Notes: generated by a model from the letters alone, not told the origin. A stretch of 64,000 nucleotides of DNA from Carettochelys insculpta (GCF_033958435.1 NC_134148.1:11386501-11450500), one strand, 5' to 3'. Positions 25,001-40,000 are shown, counted from the first letter of the stretch. Numbers and translations are program-made.

Positions 25001-28000
25001 TGGGTTATATAAGTGTTATTCTTTTGTAGTAAAGTGCATCATAACTTTCTTTAAAAGCAAAGTTATATTTCAGATACTCTTGTCCCTTGTAATGGGACAA
25101 GATGTTGAAACATATATCAATGTAAGTGGTAGAACTTTTTCAATACAAGTCAATAAAATTTGTTTGGCAAATTTATCCATAGGATATATATACAAATCTC
25201 AGAACAGTCTATTTTGACTCTTATAGTTTAAATTATGAAATTGTCTGTACATGTGAGTTTAAAAAGAATAATTTCTTATATTTTTCAACTTCTAGACAGC
25301 CAATGAAAACTGGATACCTTCCATTTTAAACGAAGCTGCAAAAATCATATATAAGGTAATACATCAAAGTTCATTAAACTTGGGTTAGGAGTGAAAATTG
25401 GACCAAAAATATCCATTGATAAAGGAAGTGAAATTAGTAATCCATAAAAGGTTGGATGGGTGAAACATAATGGTTGAATGAACCAGAATAAGAAACTAAT
25501 GATACTGCAACTTTTTTTCAAATATTACTTTGTAACGTTTCATTCCATCTGTGTTTTTCCTTCTTTCTTCTCCTTGTTATAACTGGTGAGAAGTAGAACC
25601 ACGACCCCTGTATTTGTTTTCCACTCAGTGGGTAAATAGGGTCTTTGTCTAAACAAAACCAGCAACCTGATCATTAAATGAAATCTAAAATATTGTTAAT
25701 CTCATGCAGCTTCCAGCGTTCTTACTCAGGAAATCAAATATTGATGTCAAAAAGCAAATTTAACCAGCTTCATCTTACATTTATTCTTTTATCTAAACAA
25801 AGTTTAAGTATATAAGCAGGTAAAGAAGGCCAGTTTTTTGAGCAATGAATTTAGATCAAAGTTGGCAAAAAAGATATTACCATCAAAACAAGGGTCTTCA
25901 CATACATTGAAAGCTAATCGATCGAGTTTTCTTTATTTTTCAGCTCCTGCGTCTTGATTCCCTCAGTGCCTATTGGAATGTGGATAGTGGGATGTATTAT
26001 CATGGCTCCCGTGAACAAATACTGGTAATGCAGAGAGCTTCATGTAGTAAATGGCTATATATTAAAATATACTACTAGGATAAGCTCATAGAGGGGGATT
26101 TCAAAAATAAAATAGAAATTTATGTTCCTAACTCTCATTTCTGAGACAAAAATCTGCTTCACAGTGTGTATTGTGTTCCGATCATGAAGGAAATTTTTAG
26201 GCAAAGTTAGTAGAGCTGGATAACTTCTATTTTTATTCCTCCCACTCCTTTCAATCGTCATAGTACAATGAATTTAGGAATGGGTCATGAAAATATTTAC
26301 AAGTTGTTCTTTTGACTGTTAAGCTTTATCCTGTGGATGACTGGGATGATAAACCCAGTTAGTAACTGTGACTGTAGAATTCATTATGTCTTCTCATATA
26401 CGTTCAAAAATTGGTTCTGGGTTTACCTACTTCTTTCATTAGTAAGTTAACCTGAGCTTTAGGACTCTTCTATATACTAAGCTCCCATCACAGGATAAGG
26501 TAGCTCATAAGAAAAGGTGGGAACAGAGAAGAGTACTGAAGTTATGCCTCAAGGACATTGTAGAAAGAGGCGTTTGGAAGGAGGACAGGTTAAGGTTATA
26601 GAAGCAATCAATCGAGATGTTTAGAGTTCCCATTGCAAAAGATCAATGTGGGTTCCCCTGTGCTTTTACTCTGGACGGGATGCTTGGTCATCTGCTGTTT
26701 TAAGAGAGGATAAAGAAACTTTTGCTGCCACCTAGTGAAGTGATAGGATAATACCTGTGAAAAAGGGGAACATGAAGACACAGGCTAAAGCTGGAGGGAA
26801 GGGAATGCTCAGAAAGTACCATAAACTTCTTCATATCCAGAAGCCCTGGGAGCGGGAGGTTGCTAGATGTTCAAATATTCTGGATTATACAGGGGTATAC
26901 CTAGTAATACATAACGCTAAAGACAAGCAAGATTAGAAATTAAGAAACAAATATGTATGAAAATGACTTTATTTACCAATAGTAGTATTGTACGGTGTAA
27001 ACTTGTATTTGCTGTATTTATTTGTATTTGCTTTCACTATACGGTACATATGGAAAAATGTAACTAAAATTTACTACTGGTTAAAATGCTGGGTATTTGA
27101 GAGTTCTGGATAATAAAATGTGGGGTATGAAAAGGTTTATTGTACAGTAGATCTCTAACTTACATGTTTTGACTTACACATTTCTTGCAATAACGCAAGT
27201 CAAAATTGTGAGTGGTGGGGAGCTGGGAACCAGGCAGCAGCAGAAGAAAAGCAGTGTAGATGCAGCTCTTTGGAAAGTAAACCCCCATCTTTGAAAGAAC
27301 CCTTCTTCCTTTTAAAAAAAATAGGAAGAAGGGTTTTGTCAAAGATGGGGATTACTTTAGTAAGAGCCACATCTACGCTGCTTTCCTTTCGAAAGAAGAA
27401 TATGCCAATGAGGTGCCAGATATGTAAATTATTTACATTTTTGATTCCCCTCATTTGCGTGTCTCTTTCGAAAGAGGAATGCTAGTTTAGACATAGACTG
27501 TGCCCAGTTTGTCTGCGACAGAATATTAGTTTGTTTAGACTTCAGATTTTGGGAAGGAGTGGGCTTTTTATGACACATCTTGGTAACTTGGCCACTTGGA
27601 AAGCCAGGAGAACATTTGAAAGAGGGAACTGAAGTAGTGGATAGACCAAAGCCAGACTTAGGTGGTTCAGTAACAGAGAGGAAGCCATGCTAGTCTATAC
27701 ACTATCAAAACAAAAAGCAGTCAAGTAGCACTTTAAAGACTAGCAAAATAGTTTATTAGGTGAGCTTTCGTGGGACAGACCCACTTCTGGGTCTGTCCCA
27801 TGAAAGCTCACCTAATAAACTATTTTGCTAGTCTTTAAAGTGCTACTTGACTGCTTTTTGTTTTGTTAGGTGGTTCAGTTACACTGGTGTTGGTTGTCCA
27901 TTGCTGACTGTGATGACGATGGTAATATTGTCACAGTTCTTGTCTGCAGCTACAAGTAACAACGATATTCTTTGCCCCACAGATCTTACAGTTGAGGTTT

Positions 28001-31000
28001 TGGACACAGTATGTGATAGAACAATAAAAGCAAATGTGGGAGGTTGAGAATATGACCTAACAAAACCATCTTGGGCATTAAAATGGAAGCCTGTGTTTAC
28101 AGCACTACCGGATGGAAGTAATTTGTAGTCATTGCAACAAAGGTAGTTTTAGAGGATGAACTTGAAGAGTAAGAGGGTGATCTACAGATTTTGTTGTCCC
28201 TTCCCCAGTCATATGCATTAACATTAACAAGGCGGCTGCTGTTGGCAGAGGAAAGATAGAGTGGTGGCTTTTAAGTTGGTATATATGAAAAATAGGACAG
28301 AGCTAAACGGCAATGGGTTTTAAACACAAAGATGGAGCTTGTATTAGATATGGTGGTGAATGAGGGAGATGTAAAGTGATAAGAGGACAGTTGGTAGGTA
28401 TTATGAGGCAGAAAGATGATTATAGCAACAGTTTTTTGTGTGCATTTGAGAAAAGTAATGAAGCTGACATGAGGGCTAGGACCAGACTTGACTATAGCAT
28501 GAATGATTGGGCTAAGAGAAAATGCCAGATCTACATTTAAGTTGACGGTCTGATTTTAGTTCTATCAAGCTGCTATAATCTAAATCTAAATCGGCCTGTA
28601 AGAGTTTCCTTCATTCTTTACAATAACTAATACATGATCTTGTAAAAATAACTCAGGCAAAAAGAGAATATAATGCATTAAAATAGGAGCATGATAATTT
28701 AACTGAAATAGAAATGTAGGCAAATGTACTTTCTGCTGTGTTTACAATCGACTGTTGCTCTTTTTATGCTGATGGTTACATTTCTTAAAAGTCAATTAGA
28801 TCAAGAAATCTTCCAATCTAGTTTTGAGTGACAGTTAGGTTGGGTTTTAATAGTGATTGTGCCTATGGCCAAATGTAAACCTTTTCTTTTTTTCTGTGCA
28901 CTTGTTAAAGACCTCTGATGTGCAAAATCACCATTTACCAGTAAGCAGATTACATCACACGGCTTCTTCAAAAATGTGATTAAACGGATGGACTCATTGT
29001 TAAGTAATGACTAACAGATGATACTTTGAGATTTGTTGTTTAAGTGAGGTAGAACTTTGTTCAGTGTCTTGCAGGTTTATGGTCCTTTGTAAAGTGTATT
29101 TTCAGAAGTATTGTTGAGCCATTTTACTTTTCCTTGATCGTTTTTTGAAGGCAGACATCTAATTTTTGTTGTTTTTTAATTGAAATATTTTTCACTTACT
29201 GATTTGGCTGTTTAGTCAAAACCTACGTAAATGGCGTACGTCTCTGTGCACCTCATGGTTGAGTCTGATATGTTCAAATAGGAGATTCCAATGTGAAGCT
29301 TATAAATTTAGCTAACTGATGGCCTAAGAAATTATACTCAGACTCAATTTTCAAAAGCTTGAACAGATGCAAAAAAATTCCAAATTGAGTGTGTGCATGG
29401 ATGCTAGCAGAGGATGAATGCAAATGGACTTTTTCAAAGAGAAGTAAGTGTGACACTTGTGAGGGTGGCTCAGGTGTCCTATGTCATAAATCCTATAGCT
29501 TCGTACTTAAGAAAATTTTGCTTGTAGACTTTTGCCTGGAACAATATACACTGATAGATAACATTTTCCACATAGAGCCTGTAGGCTTTTTAGTGTATCA
29601 GAGCAATAGTATTCTATTTTGATTAAAACAGAATTTTGTATGAAATCATAATTGTCTAAATTTCATGCAGAACATGGTGGAAGGGCTTTGGGAAAATACC
29701 CCATTTTAACATTTTGAAATGACTTTGTGTTTCAAAATTTTTTTTCTATAAGAAGTCAAAATTGAAACAAAATATTTTCAAATTAAGCAAGATGAAATAT
29801 TTGCTTGTCCCAACACACATTTTTAATTTTATTTTATTTTGGGAAAATTTGTAAGCTGTGGCATTTTGTTCTGATAGTGATTTCTGTTTCATCCTTATTC
29901 ACGTGATGGAAAATGGATTTTTCTAGCAGCCTCTAGGGATGGAGATTCCACTGCCTCCTTAACTTCACCACCCTCCTAATCTGCATCTGCACGAGCAAGT
30001 TTGCGGAAAATCCGGCCTTTTCTGAAAGAACATGCGGAGTGTCTACACGCACAGTGTGCTCTTTTGATTTGAAATTGAAAGAACACAGCTCTTCTTCTGG
30101 AAGCCCTCTTCCGCTCCCAGATCAGGAAGAGTGCCTTTTTTTGAAAACTTGTTTTGTGGGGGAGAGGAGGAAAAAGCATGCCTAGACACTCCGCTGGCCT
30201 TTTTTGCGAAAAAAAGCAGGCCTCATGGAATCTGATTTTTTTGATCCCTGGCCTGCTCTTTTGAAAGAGTTGAGGCTGTGTGGACACTGTCTTTTGAAAG
30301 AGCAGATCACTCTTTTCATCCACTTTTTTTGTGTGTGGATGGACTTTTTCGAAGGAAGCTCTTTTGGCAGAGATCTTCCAAACGGACTTCTTTCGAAAGA
30401 TATCTGTAGTGTAGCTGTAGCCCATTGAAATAGTTTTTCCTAATATCCAACCTAGACCTTCCCTCCCTCATGCAACTGGAAACCATTGCTCCTCATTTGG
30501 TCATCTGTCACCACTGAGAACAGCCTCTCTCCAGCCTCTTTGGAATCCCCCTTCAGGTAGTTGAAGGTTGCTATTAACCCTCCGCCGCCTTACTCTTCTG
30601 TAGGATAAGCCTAATCTCTTCTCACAAATCATGTGCTCCAGCCCCCTGATGGTTTTTGTTGCTCTCCACTGGAATCTCTCCAGTGTGTCAACATTCTTTC
30701 TGTAATGGGGGCCCAGAATTGGATGCATTAGTTCAGATGTGGCCTCACCAATGCTAAATAAAGGGGAACAATCACTTCCTTAAATCTTCTCGCAGTGTTC
30801 CTTCTAATGCACCCCAGTATCTTGTTATCCTTTTTGGCTACAAGGGAACACTGTTGACTCCAGTTTCTCATTCACTAATCCCCAGGTCCTTTTCCGCTGA
30901 ACCACTGCATAGCCAGTTGATCCCCAGCCTGTAGAGGTGCATGGTGTTCCTCCATCCACTGAAGAACTCGAAAATTGTCCTTGCTAAACCTCATCAGAGT

Positions 31001-34000
31001 TCTTTTGTCCCCATGCTCCAGATCATGTAGGTCACTCTGAACCCTGTCTCTACCTTTCAGTGTTTCTATCTCTCTCTAGCTTAGTGTCATCTGTGAACTT
31101 GCTGAGGGTGCAATCTAAGTCATTAATGAAGATGATGAACAAAACTGTTCATAGAACCAACACTTGGAGTACTCCACTTGATTCCAACTGAACATAAAGC
31201 CTTTGATGACTACCCACTTAGCTCAACAGTGTAGCCAGCTTTCTAGCCACCTTACAGTCCATACTTTCTAAACTTCCTGGCAAGAATAGTGCATGAGACC
31301 ACATCGAAGGCTTTTCTAAAGTCAAGGTATATCACGTCCACCAGCTTTTCCATATCCACGGGGCTCGTTACTTTCTCACAGAAGACAGTCAGGTCGGTGA
31401 GGTATGAGTTACTCTTGGTGCATCCATGTTGGTTGTTCCTGGTGATTTTCCTCCCTTCCAAATGTTTCAAAAGGGATACCTTGAGGATTCCCTCTATAAT
31501 TTTTCTGGGGACTGAGGTGAGGCTGATGGGTCTGTAGTTCTCCAGCTGCTCTTTGTCCCACTGTCTAAGGGTCAGGCCTGCTGATGGAGGGTGCAAAGGG
31601 GAAAGTTGCCTCCAGGCCTGATTAAAAGGGGCATGGGGCTCTCAGGTGCTGCTGCTGCTACAGTATCAGTAGGAGCATCTGGAGCTATGCGTCTATTAAA
31701 TAGCCACTTGGTTGCTGGGTTGGGGAACTGGGTCAACACAAGCTAGTTCTCCCACCCTGATCATCCCTTGTGTTTGCATCTTCAGACGCTTCCCATAAAG
31801 TAAAAGGTGAAGACTAATGCTGCTTAAGCAGAGTCAGGGTTTACTGCCCAAAGTTTCAGCTGATTTCTGTGTGCAAAATAATGGGGCTTCCCTCTTGTAC
31901 CTCCTGTCTTTTATTCAGGATCTTTTTTCCTTTTAGCTTGTTTGTTACTTTCAGGCTTCATTAAATGTATGCTTTTATAGGTGATGAGACAGAGAAAGGG
32001 GCACTTAAAGATGCAGGGAGTTCTTTCATTAGATGAAAATTTAAGGCTAAATTAATAAGCAAAGAACTTCATGGTCTGTCCAGTTGTTTTAAAACCAGTA
32101 TTAACATAAGCTAAGCTTTGCAGAGAACCATGTATCAAGATTTTTAATCAGAGAAGAATTAAACTACAAACTAAACAGGAATATCAGATTGTTAAACTTG
32201 TAAAGACAGTTTGCAATGAATATTCTGGGATTTTTTTTAATCCCTTTTATTCAGTAAAACACATCTGTGAAATTTGTAACGAGCTGTATTGCTTTTAAAT
32301 TGGGCTTGTCATCCAGAAGCAGATTAATGAGGTGTCTGACTAAGCCCCTTACAGGCATATCATGATCCATGGATTAACTGTTGCCCACATATGAAGTAGT
32401 TTTATCTTTGTACGAAGAGTGTTATCCAGAGAAAAACATCCAGTTTACATAGTTTTCAGGAAACCCTGTTTCCCAGAGGACTGGTTCTTCCTTCTAAACA
32501 GGATGTTGGCAGAGGGTGAGGGGGGTGGGCATTCATTTTAAGATTAATTCTCAAGAAGTCAGTTTGATAAATGGCTGATTAGTCTGCCTGGTGTTAGCGA
32601 TGATAAACTGTGTAAGCCTTAGCAATCTGTCACTTTCGGAGCAATAGGCTTGATGTTTCTAAGTAACGAAAATATAAGGTTGTTTGTGAGTTTGGTTACT
32701 GCATATTAAATATCCCTATTTGACTGTTAGCTTTGATTAATATAGTCCAGCAGACAGGATATATGATGAAATACAAATATTGTGAATAGAAAGCAACCTC
32801 ATATTAAATTACAAATTAGGTTTACAGAGAGTTAGGGGAAAGAAACACTTCAACAAAAGTTTTGACAAAATCCCCTTCTGATAAAAACAATATTTAAAAA
32901 AAAATCTGATTATTTTTCCAATAAAGAAATGTTTGTATAAACTGTTGACTGTGTTCTAGCAATACCTGATAAGCAAACATTGATGGATTTTAGTCTGAAT
33001 TATAGTTTGTTCTTAACTATGGATATTTGGGATTCCGTATTAGTGTGTTACTTATATTTGAATATGGTTTAAGTGCTTCCCATATCTAATTTTCTTTATT
33101 TTGGGGGGTAATATAAATTACATTTCCTTTTCCAAAATAAAATTGCTATAAGTGTGCTTAAACCATGCACCTAATTTTTCCTCCTTTATATTTTTAATGT
33201 AAAAGCTGGAATAAAAACAATATAAAGCAGTTTTCATAATCCAGTAATTACATACGTTATCTGAAGTGTAAAGAGCATGACCAGGATATATATGAAAAGT
33301 TGGTATTTCCAGAACCTAAAATAAAAACTACAGTTCTCAGTTGCTACTGAAATGTTTGTGTAACCTTCAATGACGACAGTTATACACAATATATGGGTCA
33401 AAAGCTTCTGACTTGCTTACTGAAGAGTATCCTCTATCTCTTAGTTATGGGTTCTGCAGATTCATGAATAGTAAGCAACACAGTTAAGGCCTCAAATTAT
33501 TAAATTATTTCCATTTGCAGGACCAGCTAAAAAAAGGAGTTCCTTCCAGCAGCAACCAACCTCAAAACTACCAGTATAGTAAGTATGGTAAAGGGTATAT
33601 TCATATATAGTAGTTGCAAGTACTTTGCCATGTTTAAGGTTTTCAGAATAAAAGTTGGGAGACAATTTTTGTGGTAAAGTCTTCTATGATGCCTGTGATT
33701 GTGGAGGGAGAAGAAGGTTGTACCATATTTCATTTGTTTGTCATATTAAAGAAGAAATTACAAATGTTGTCAATGGTGTTGTCTCATACTCTTCTACTTC
33801 CCTCACTTTTTTGACGTTAGAGGTTACCGGTAGTGTTTACCCTGTTTTCGTAAATGACTTTACATTTCTGTGTTGGAAACATGGTATGACATCACAGGTG
33901 CAAAGGGAAACGTGAAGAATTAGACAGCTGAACACAGATCTCTTCCTGCAAAACCAATAAAGCTTAATTCAGAATCTTGTGAAGAAAAAAAATGGTCCTG

Positions 34001-37000
34001 TATTGACCAAAAAAACCAGAAAAGTCAGGATGTGATACTCCAGAAATTTAAACAAAATATTAATTCTTGAAAATAAGTAAAAACTTGTCTATGCATTATG
34101 ATGAAGCAAAAAGGGGCACAGATGTCAATCTTCCTCCTTGAAGAGTAAGCTTTATTAAAGCCAATCTTTTAAATTTGTGATTATGAGAATTTTATACTAT
34201 GAGTAGACATGGATTTAAAAAATGATTGTGCCATTTAAGCAAGGACTCCTGCTTAGTATAAAATGTTCATGCTGAGCTAATAACCTTATTTTAAATATTA
34301 GAAAAAGGGATAAGTAGTAGGTCAGGTAGAGGTTAGTTAAGATAACCTATCTTAGTTTTATGTCCTCAAGTGAGACAGTACAAAGGCTTTAGAATTTACC
34401 AAATATTTTACATTTTCCCGACATTAACATAGTAAATGATGTATCGTTGCCACAGTCCTTGTACTGAATACCTTCCATCTTCTTCAAGGAGATCATAAAG
34501 AACATTGTGGGCTTCAGATAACTTAAATAACTTGATAAACCAATTACAGAGAATACTGAGGAATGATTGCGTCTTCATTTTCTCCTCTTGCTCTTCAAAT
34601 TTCCTTATTTGGATTTAAAAATAATAGTTCATCTACAGAGTGTGTTACTTGGGTGTGAAATGATAACTTTTCCTTAACTTCCAATCTGTCTTTTGAAAAC
34701 TAGGCTTGATGGAATATTTTTCTCTAGCCTTGCTGTAGTGGTGTCCTTCCTGGTAGCCAGTACTGCAGTCAGTTTTCTTTTATCATCTCCTTGTATAGTT
34801 AATTATTAATCACAAAATCATCTGCCATAACTTGCAGCTCGCATTCTTAGTTTCCCAATAGTACACTTCTACTGTAGTTGGTTAGAAAGAAGAATTATTT
34901 TATCACTGTGATAGTTTTAAAGGGGCACAGTTAACATAATAATATTTATCTGAAATGTTAACCTGTTGTAGGTAATGCAAGCTTAAAAATTTGTAAAATG
35001 TTTAGCTACAGTGATCATCACCTATTAGAACATGTGCTCTTGCCATTTTAGTTTCTTAGTTTAGTTTAATGTTTTTTTCTGTGAATATGAAACTTAGTTA
35101 TGATTTCAGTTCAAATTGTGATTCTTAAGAAAATGTATTACATCACATTATGTCCTTTTCATTACCAGATATCACAGGATCCTTCAGAATACCACTCATG
35201 GCAGAATTTGTGTAGTAGTAGTTTTCTTTACTGGTTTTGACTAATTTTGTGCCAGTCAGTACCATAGCATTAAACATATTTTGTATCTTGAAGTTTTTAG
35301 GCCAATATCAGCCTCTGCAAAACTCTACATCAACCCACATGCAGAAACTGAATTAAAAACTCCAAAACTCGATTGGAATATAGAAGTACAGAATATTGCC
35401 GTTGAACTCACTAAACCACAGGTAAGTTATCTGAAATTTTTTTAATCACTGTGTAAGGATTATGACCTTGCCTATAGACATTCAATGAGACAGTAACATT
35501 TGTACAGTGATAAACCTGGGCAAGTGTAGTGGCTTCTTTTTGGGTGCCTTGTAACAGGGATTGCCTGGTGCTGTTGGTTCATGATAAGGGCGTAACCAAA
35601 TTCATATTCCTTTTTGGTCAATTTCAAGGTCCTAGGGTTTTAAAAACCATACATTTCATGATTTCAGCTATTTAAATCTGAAATAACATGGCTATGTAAT
35701 TGTAGGGGTCCTGACCCAAAAAAGCACCAAGCCTTCTGTGCTGCTGCAGCAACACTGCCTTCAGAGACAGACAGCTAAAGAGTGGTGACTGCTGGCTGGC
35801 TGGGAGCCCAGCTCTAAGGTAGTACTGCTGCCAGCATCAAAGCAAAAGTAAGGCTGTCATGGTATGGTATTGTCACTCTTATTTCTGCTGACAGTGTGCT
35901 CCTTTCAGAGCTGGGTGCCAGCCAGTAGCTGCTGCTGTTTGGCCGCCCAACTCTGTGGGTAGTGCAGAAGTAAGCTTGGGAATACTGTAAACTCCCCTTC
36001 AACTCTTTTGGGTCAGGACCCCCCATTTGAGAAATTTAATATTCATGTTACAAACATTAATTTCTGCTAGATAATCGCTGTTATGGTGACATATATAAAT
36101 GCATCTGGTGGTGCTCCATGGTCACATAGGACCTAGTTTCTGTGTCAGTGACAATGTGAAGAATAGTGTGGTATTGGTGTGATTTGGCATAATGGTACAT
36201 GGACAAGAAGAGCGGCTATAGGGCACCAAATAGGAGGTGGGGGAAACCGGGTATTGGAAATATTGAATTTGGTTAATAGGTTCAGGAGAGAGCCATGGAT
36301 AAGAGCCATACACATCCATATTTAGAGATGAACACATTTATTTATTAGGTAATGAGCTTTGATGGGTGTATGACAGAAAACGGATTTCAGTTAGTTAAAC
36401 TTTAAGATGCTACAGGATTGCTTGTTCTTTGTGAAGCTTCAGACTAATACAGCTTACCCTTCTGAGTAGTATTTGAAGTTAAACCTAAATAACACTTTGA
36501 ATGGTATGTAGAAATGTGAGCATCACATTGTGAAGAAGCTAATTATAGTGTAAAATAGACTCTGATAAGAATGTTCTGCAGCTTTGAGAGGTGTATGTGT
36601 ATATAGAAGGGAACTTCCAGAAACTTACTGAGCTTAAGGAAATAGAATGAACTTGTGAATAAAAATACAAAAAGGTAAAATTTGAGTGGTGGGCAATTTA
36701 TTTGAAATTGATCAAGGTATATTGATTAAAATAATCTATGGAAATTAAAGGGAACTTGAGGAAATAGCAGTGAAAGTGTAAATTCAGTTCTCAGAAGCAG
36801 TTGCAAATGAGACTTTTGAAGCATTTCCATGAACGTTAAAGACGGCATGATAAGTGTAGAGAACAGCTGGTACCAGGTCTAGGAAGATGGCCTTTGTAAC
36901 ATGGAATAATTCACTGACGTGACTTTGGGACTGTTGCATGACTGAATCGCAGCAAATTGAAAGCAGTGTGTATTTTCCAGTGGCATAGTCCTTTTCAGCT

Positions 37001-40000
37001 GCTTAGAATTTTGTCAAGCTCTTGTGTTTAGACTGAAGTTTTTCAGGTCTGGCCTAGTCCAAGTGTGCCATCATGGTTATATTACAGAAAGCATGGGAAA
37101 TCCAGTAAATCGATGTGTGGATTCCAGTAATAAAATGGAGATCTATAAGATATGCACAGAGTGGAAGCAAAGGGAGAGAAACCAACTTGACAGTTCTATT
37201 GCAGGGAGACATGTATACTAATGAAAATACAAATTATGCTTTTTTATTGTGATTTATGTAATCAACAATTTATACTGTCACATGCTGTGTCAATATTTTA
37301 TTACCCTCAGAAAATGAATTTCTATATACTTCAGGAAGGAATGAGGACTATTAAATAGTTAAGTTTAACCTTATCATTGCATGTAATTAAACTATATAAA
37401 CCTGTGATGGTAAGAAATAATGTTTTGTTTCATGTGTGTAGTACCTCAGTGTGATTGACCTTCTGGAGTCGATAGATTACATGGTTCGAAATGTACCATA
37501 CAGAAAATACAGACCAGACGTACCTCTGTATAAAAATGCCAAACAATGGTAAGATGCATTGCCTTACAGAAATGTATTACACTTCACATTGTATGTCCTG
37601 CAGTTACTGGATCACTGAGTAATAAATGCTGGAAGCTTTCATATGGGCCGTGATCATTCTTTCTCTTTCAGTTGCAACCATCTGTAAGCCTCTTGATTTA
37701 GTTGTTAATTTGCTTTGTTGTTAATATGCTTTAAAAATAGACAAGATGGTCTAAGCGGTGCTCGTCCAATGTTAACTTTCTGCTTCTAAAGTAATGTCAT
37801 TAGGGAAAACTGTATTTAAACAAGTAGGTAGGCAAGGTGGATGAGCTAGTAAATTTTATTGGACCAACTTCTGTTGGTGAGAGAAACCAGTTTCTGAGCC
37901 ATACAGAGCTCTCTTTCAGGACTGGAAAAGGTACTCTGAGCATCACAACTAAATTTAAGAGAACAGCAAGAATTCTTGTGGCATCTTATAGACTAAATTT
38001 AAGTTAGAACTGGTGGTTTAGGATAAGTAATTAGCTCACTCGAGGACCCGTAACATCTCCGCTTGCAAGAGGAAGTTAGGCTGGAAGAAAGCTGTAGACA
38101 GAAGCTTATTGTAATACATATCCAAAGTGTGTGGGCCAGTCCCCGTGCTGGCTGTGAGAGGGGCTGGGGCTGGCACAGTGTGGGGGTTCCATTGTGAGGG
38201 ATGGGATGGGTCCCACACTGGCTGGGGAGGGAGAGGGTGGGGTTGGCATGGTGGGGGTGGGAGTGTCCATTGGGGGGTTGGACCAGGCCCTGTGGTGGCT
38301 GGGGGAGAGGGAGGGGCTGCCATGATATGGGGGTTGGAGCTCTGTTGGGGAGACTCTGTTCGGGAGACTGACCAGGTCCTTGCGCTAACTTGGTGCAGAT
38401 CTGAGGCTGGTGCTTTGTTTTGGGGCTGGGTCAGGCCCTGCACTGGCTGGGAGATGGGCACCGATAGTGGTTGGTCTGAGCCCTGCACTGGCTGGGGTGG
38501 GTCTGGGGCTGGCACAATGTGGGGAGGTTGGGGAAGGGAACATGGTACAACCTTGCCCAGGCAGATGCAGCAAAAATAATATATAATGATATTTTGAAGG
38601 AACGTTCTCAGTAGCGTGGTCTTTCACTACATAAACTCTCACCATCTGTCACAAATGCCCCATCTTAAAAAACAATGTTGTATTTGATTATGGAAGTAAA
38701 AAGGTATGTTGAGAGGAATTAAACTCCTTTCTTCTGAACATTGTTTAGTATTTATTTCACAATGTTCCTAAGAGTAGTATTTCAGTGCTTCTTGAAGATT
38801 TGCAGGTGAATAGACTTCTGTAAAATTTCTTTTGAGCTACTGCCAAAACAGTGATATTGTGGTCTCCATATGCCTCTCTCTAAGCTAAGTGGTTAATTAG
38901 CCAACTCTGTGTTCTAATTGAAAGCTGAACAGAAAAATATGGTGTCTTGCTATAGTAACTTGTGAGGTCTTCCGTGGAATGTTGAAGACATGAGCTTTTT
39001 CACATTAAGGAAGAGAGAGAGGCAGTTGATACAGAATGTCATAGATAGAACATATTCCAGCTTGCAAAACAGCTAAATGCACATTACCTTATCAATTTAG
39101 TCAAACTAAGCAAATGTATGTCCCGCCCACTTTGTTTTGAGCGTTGTGGCTGTTGGGACAGTTCTCTGATTGATTCTGAAGTCGAATGGGCTAATTTGCA
39201 GTTGGTCCTGGATGAGACCATCATACGTGAGTAATTTGTAGTATGATATGCCATTGGAACATAAACCAAGGACAATAGGAGTTGTTCTTTTTCATTCAAC
39301 CTGATGTTACACTGTGTACCACCAGATTTACCCTATTCAGAGTGCAAATAGTTAAAACCTATAGTCTAGTAGTTAAAGGTGAGGTGATTCCAGATGCTTG
39401 TGTGCAACACTTGTGTAAAATTTCTTATTTAATTTCTTAACTTCTTGAACAGTGGATCGAGGTTTATTTTGTTTATAGTATCTATGAGTTGCTCCAGTTA
39501 TTGTTTCATTTACATTGTAAATCATAAAATGCATCTAGCAATGATAAATAAAAATAAAATTATTACAGGTGGAAATATGCAATTAACAGCATTCTTGAAG
39601 TTCATATCAGAAGATGTACTCGCATGTGGTCATGGAGTAACATGAAACACCATAGGCAACTTTTGAAGAGTTATAAAAATGTTTACAAGAGCAAATTAAC
39701 CCAAAGCAAACTATCGGAAGAAACACAACAACAAATTAAGGTACTTGGTATATTTGAGTGTGTTATGGTTGTGTATTTGAGAGTGGTGTACATCTTGTTA
39801 TCTTTACTGTTGAATATTTTAGTTAATTTTTTGACATCTTTCTGGGCAACCATCTTACTAAATTACAATTACAAGGTTCTTGCAGAGGAACCTTGCTTAA
39901 TATTCACACTTGATTAAAGCTAAAGGATACTCTGGAGTAGTATTCTGTTACTTCTGCTATGTTTTTAAAACTTTTTTTTTCTAGAGAGAGAAAGAGGGCC

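Larger units (their letters stand above)
26025..33520 (+). other. Intron 11 (7.5 kb, largest in the window)
   Basis: Contents in order: 26860-27140, AT-rich sequence with Tigger-like motifs; 27145-27250, a fragment of the tandem-unit MITE family; 27251-27500, a palindromic TTTCGAAAG element; 27672-27865, an inverted-repeat insert with target duplication; 29690-29930, an AT-rich repeat; 29975-30425, a TTTCGAAAG element; 30430-31600, a CR1 fragment on the minus strand. From about 31600 to 33500 the DNA is AT-rich with no feature I can name. Confidence 0.65.
35422..37441 (+). other. Intron 13 (2.0 kb)
   Basis: 35590-36030 is the inverted second copy of the 11190-11560 repeat. 36330-36455 is an inverted copy of the tttattaggtgagcttt family. 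The rest is unique. Confidence 0.6.

Noticed and set aside
29976..30425. 149-codon minus-strand frame rich in Lys, Arg and Phe
   Set aside because: It is produced by the TTTCGAAAG repeat motif; no protein family matches.
38036..38515. 159-codon minus-strand frame rich in Pro, Ser and Thr
   Set aside because: It follows the G-rich minisatellite composition. There is no domain, and the plus strand is equally open.
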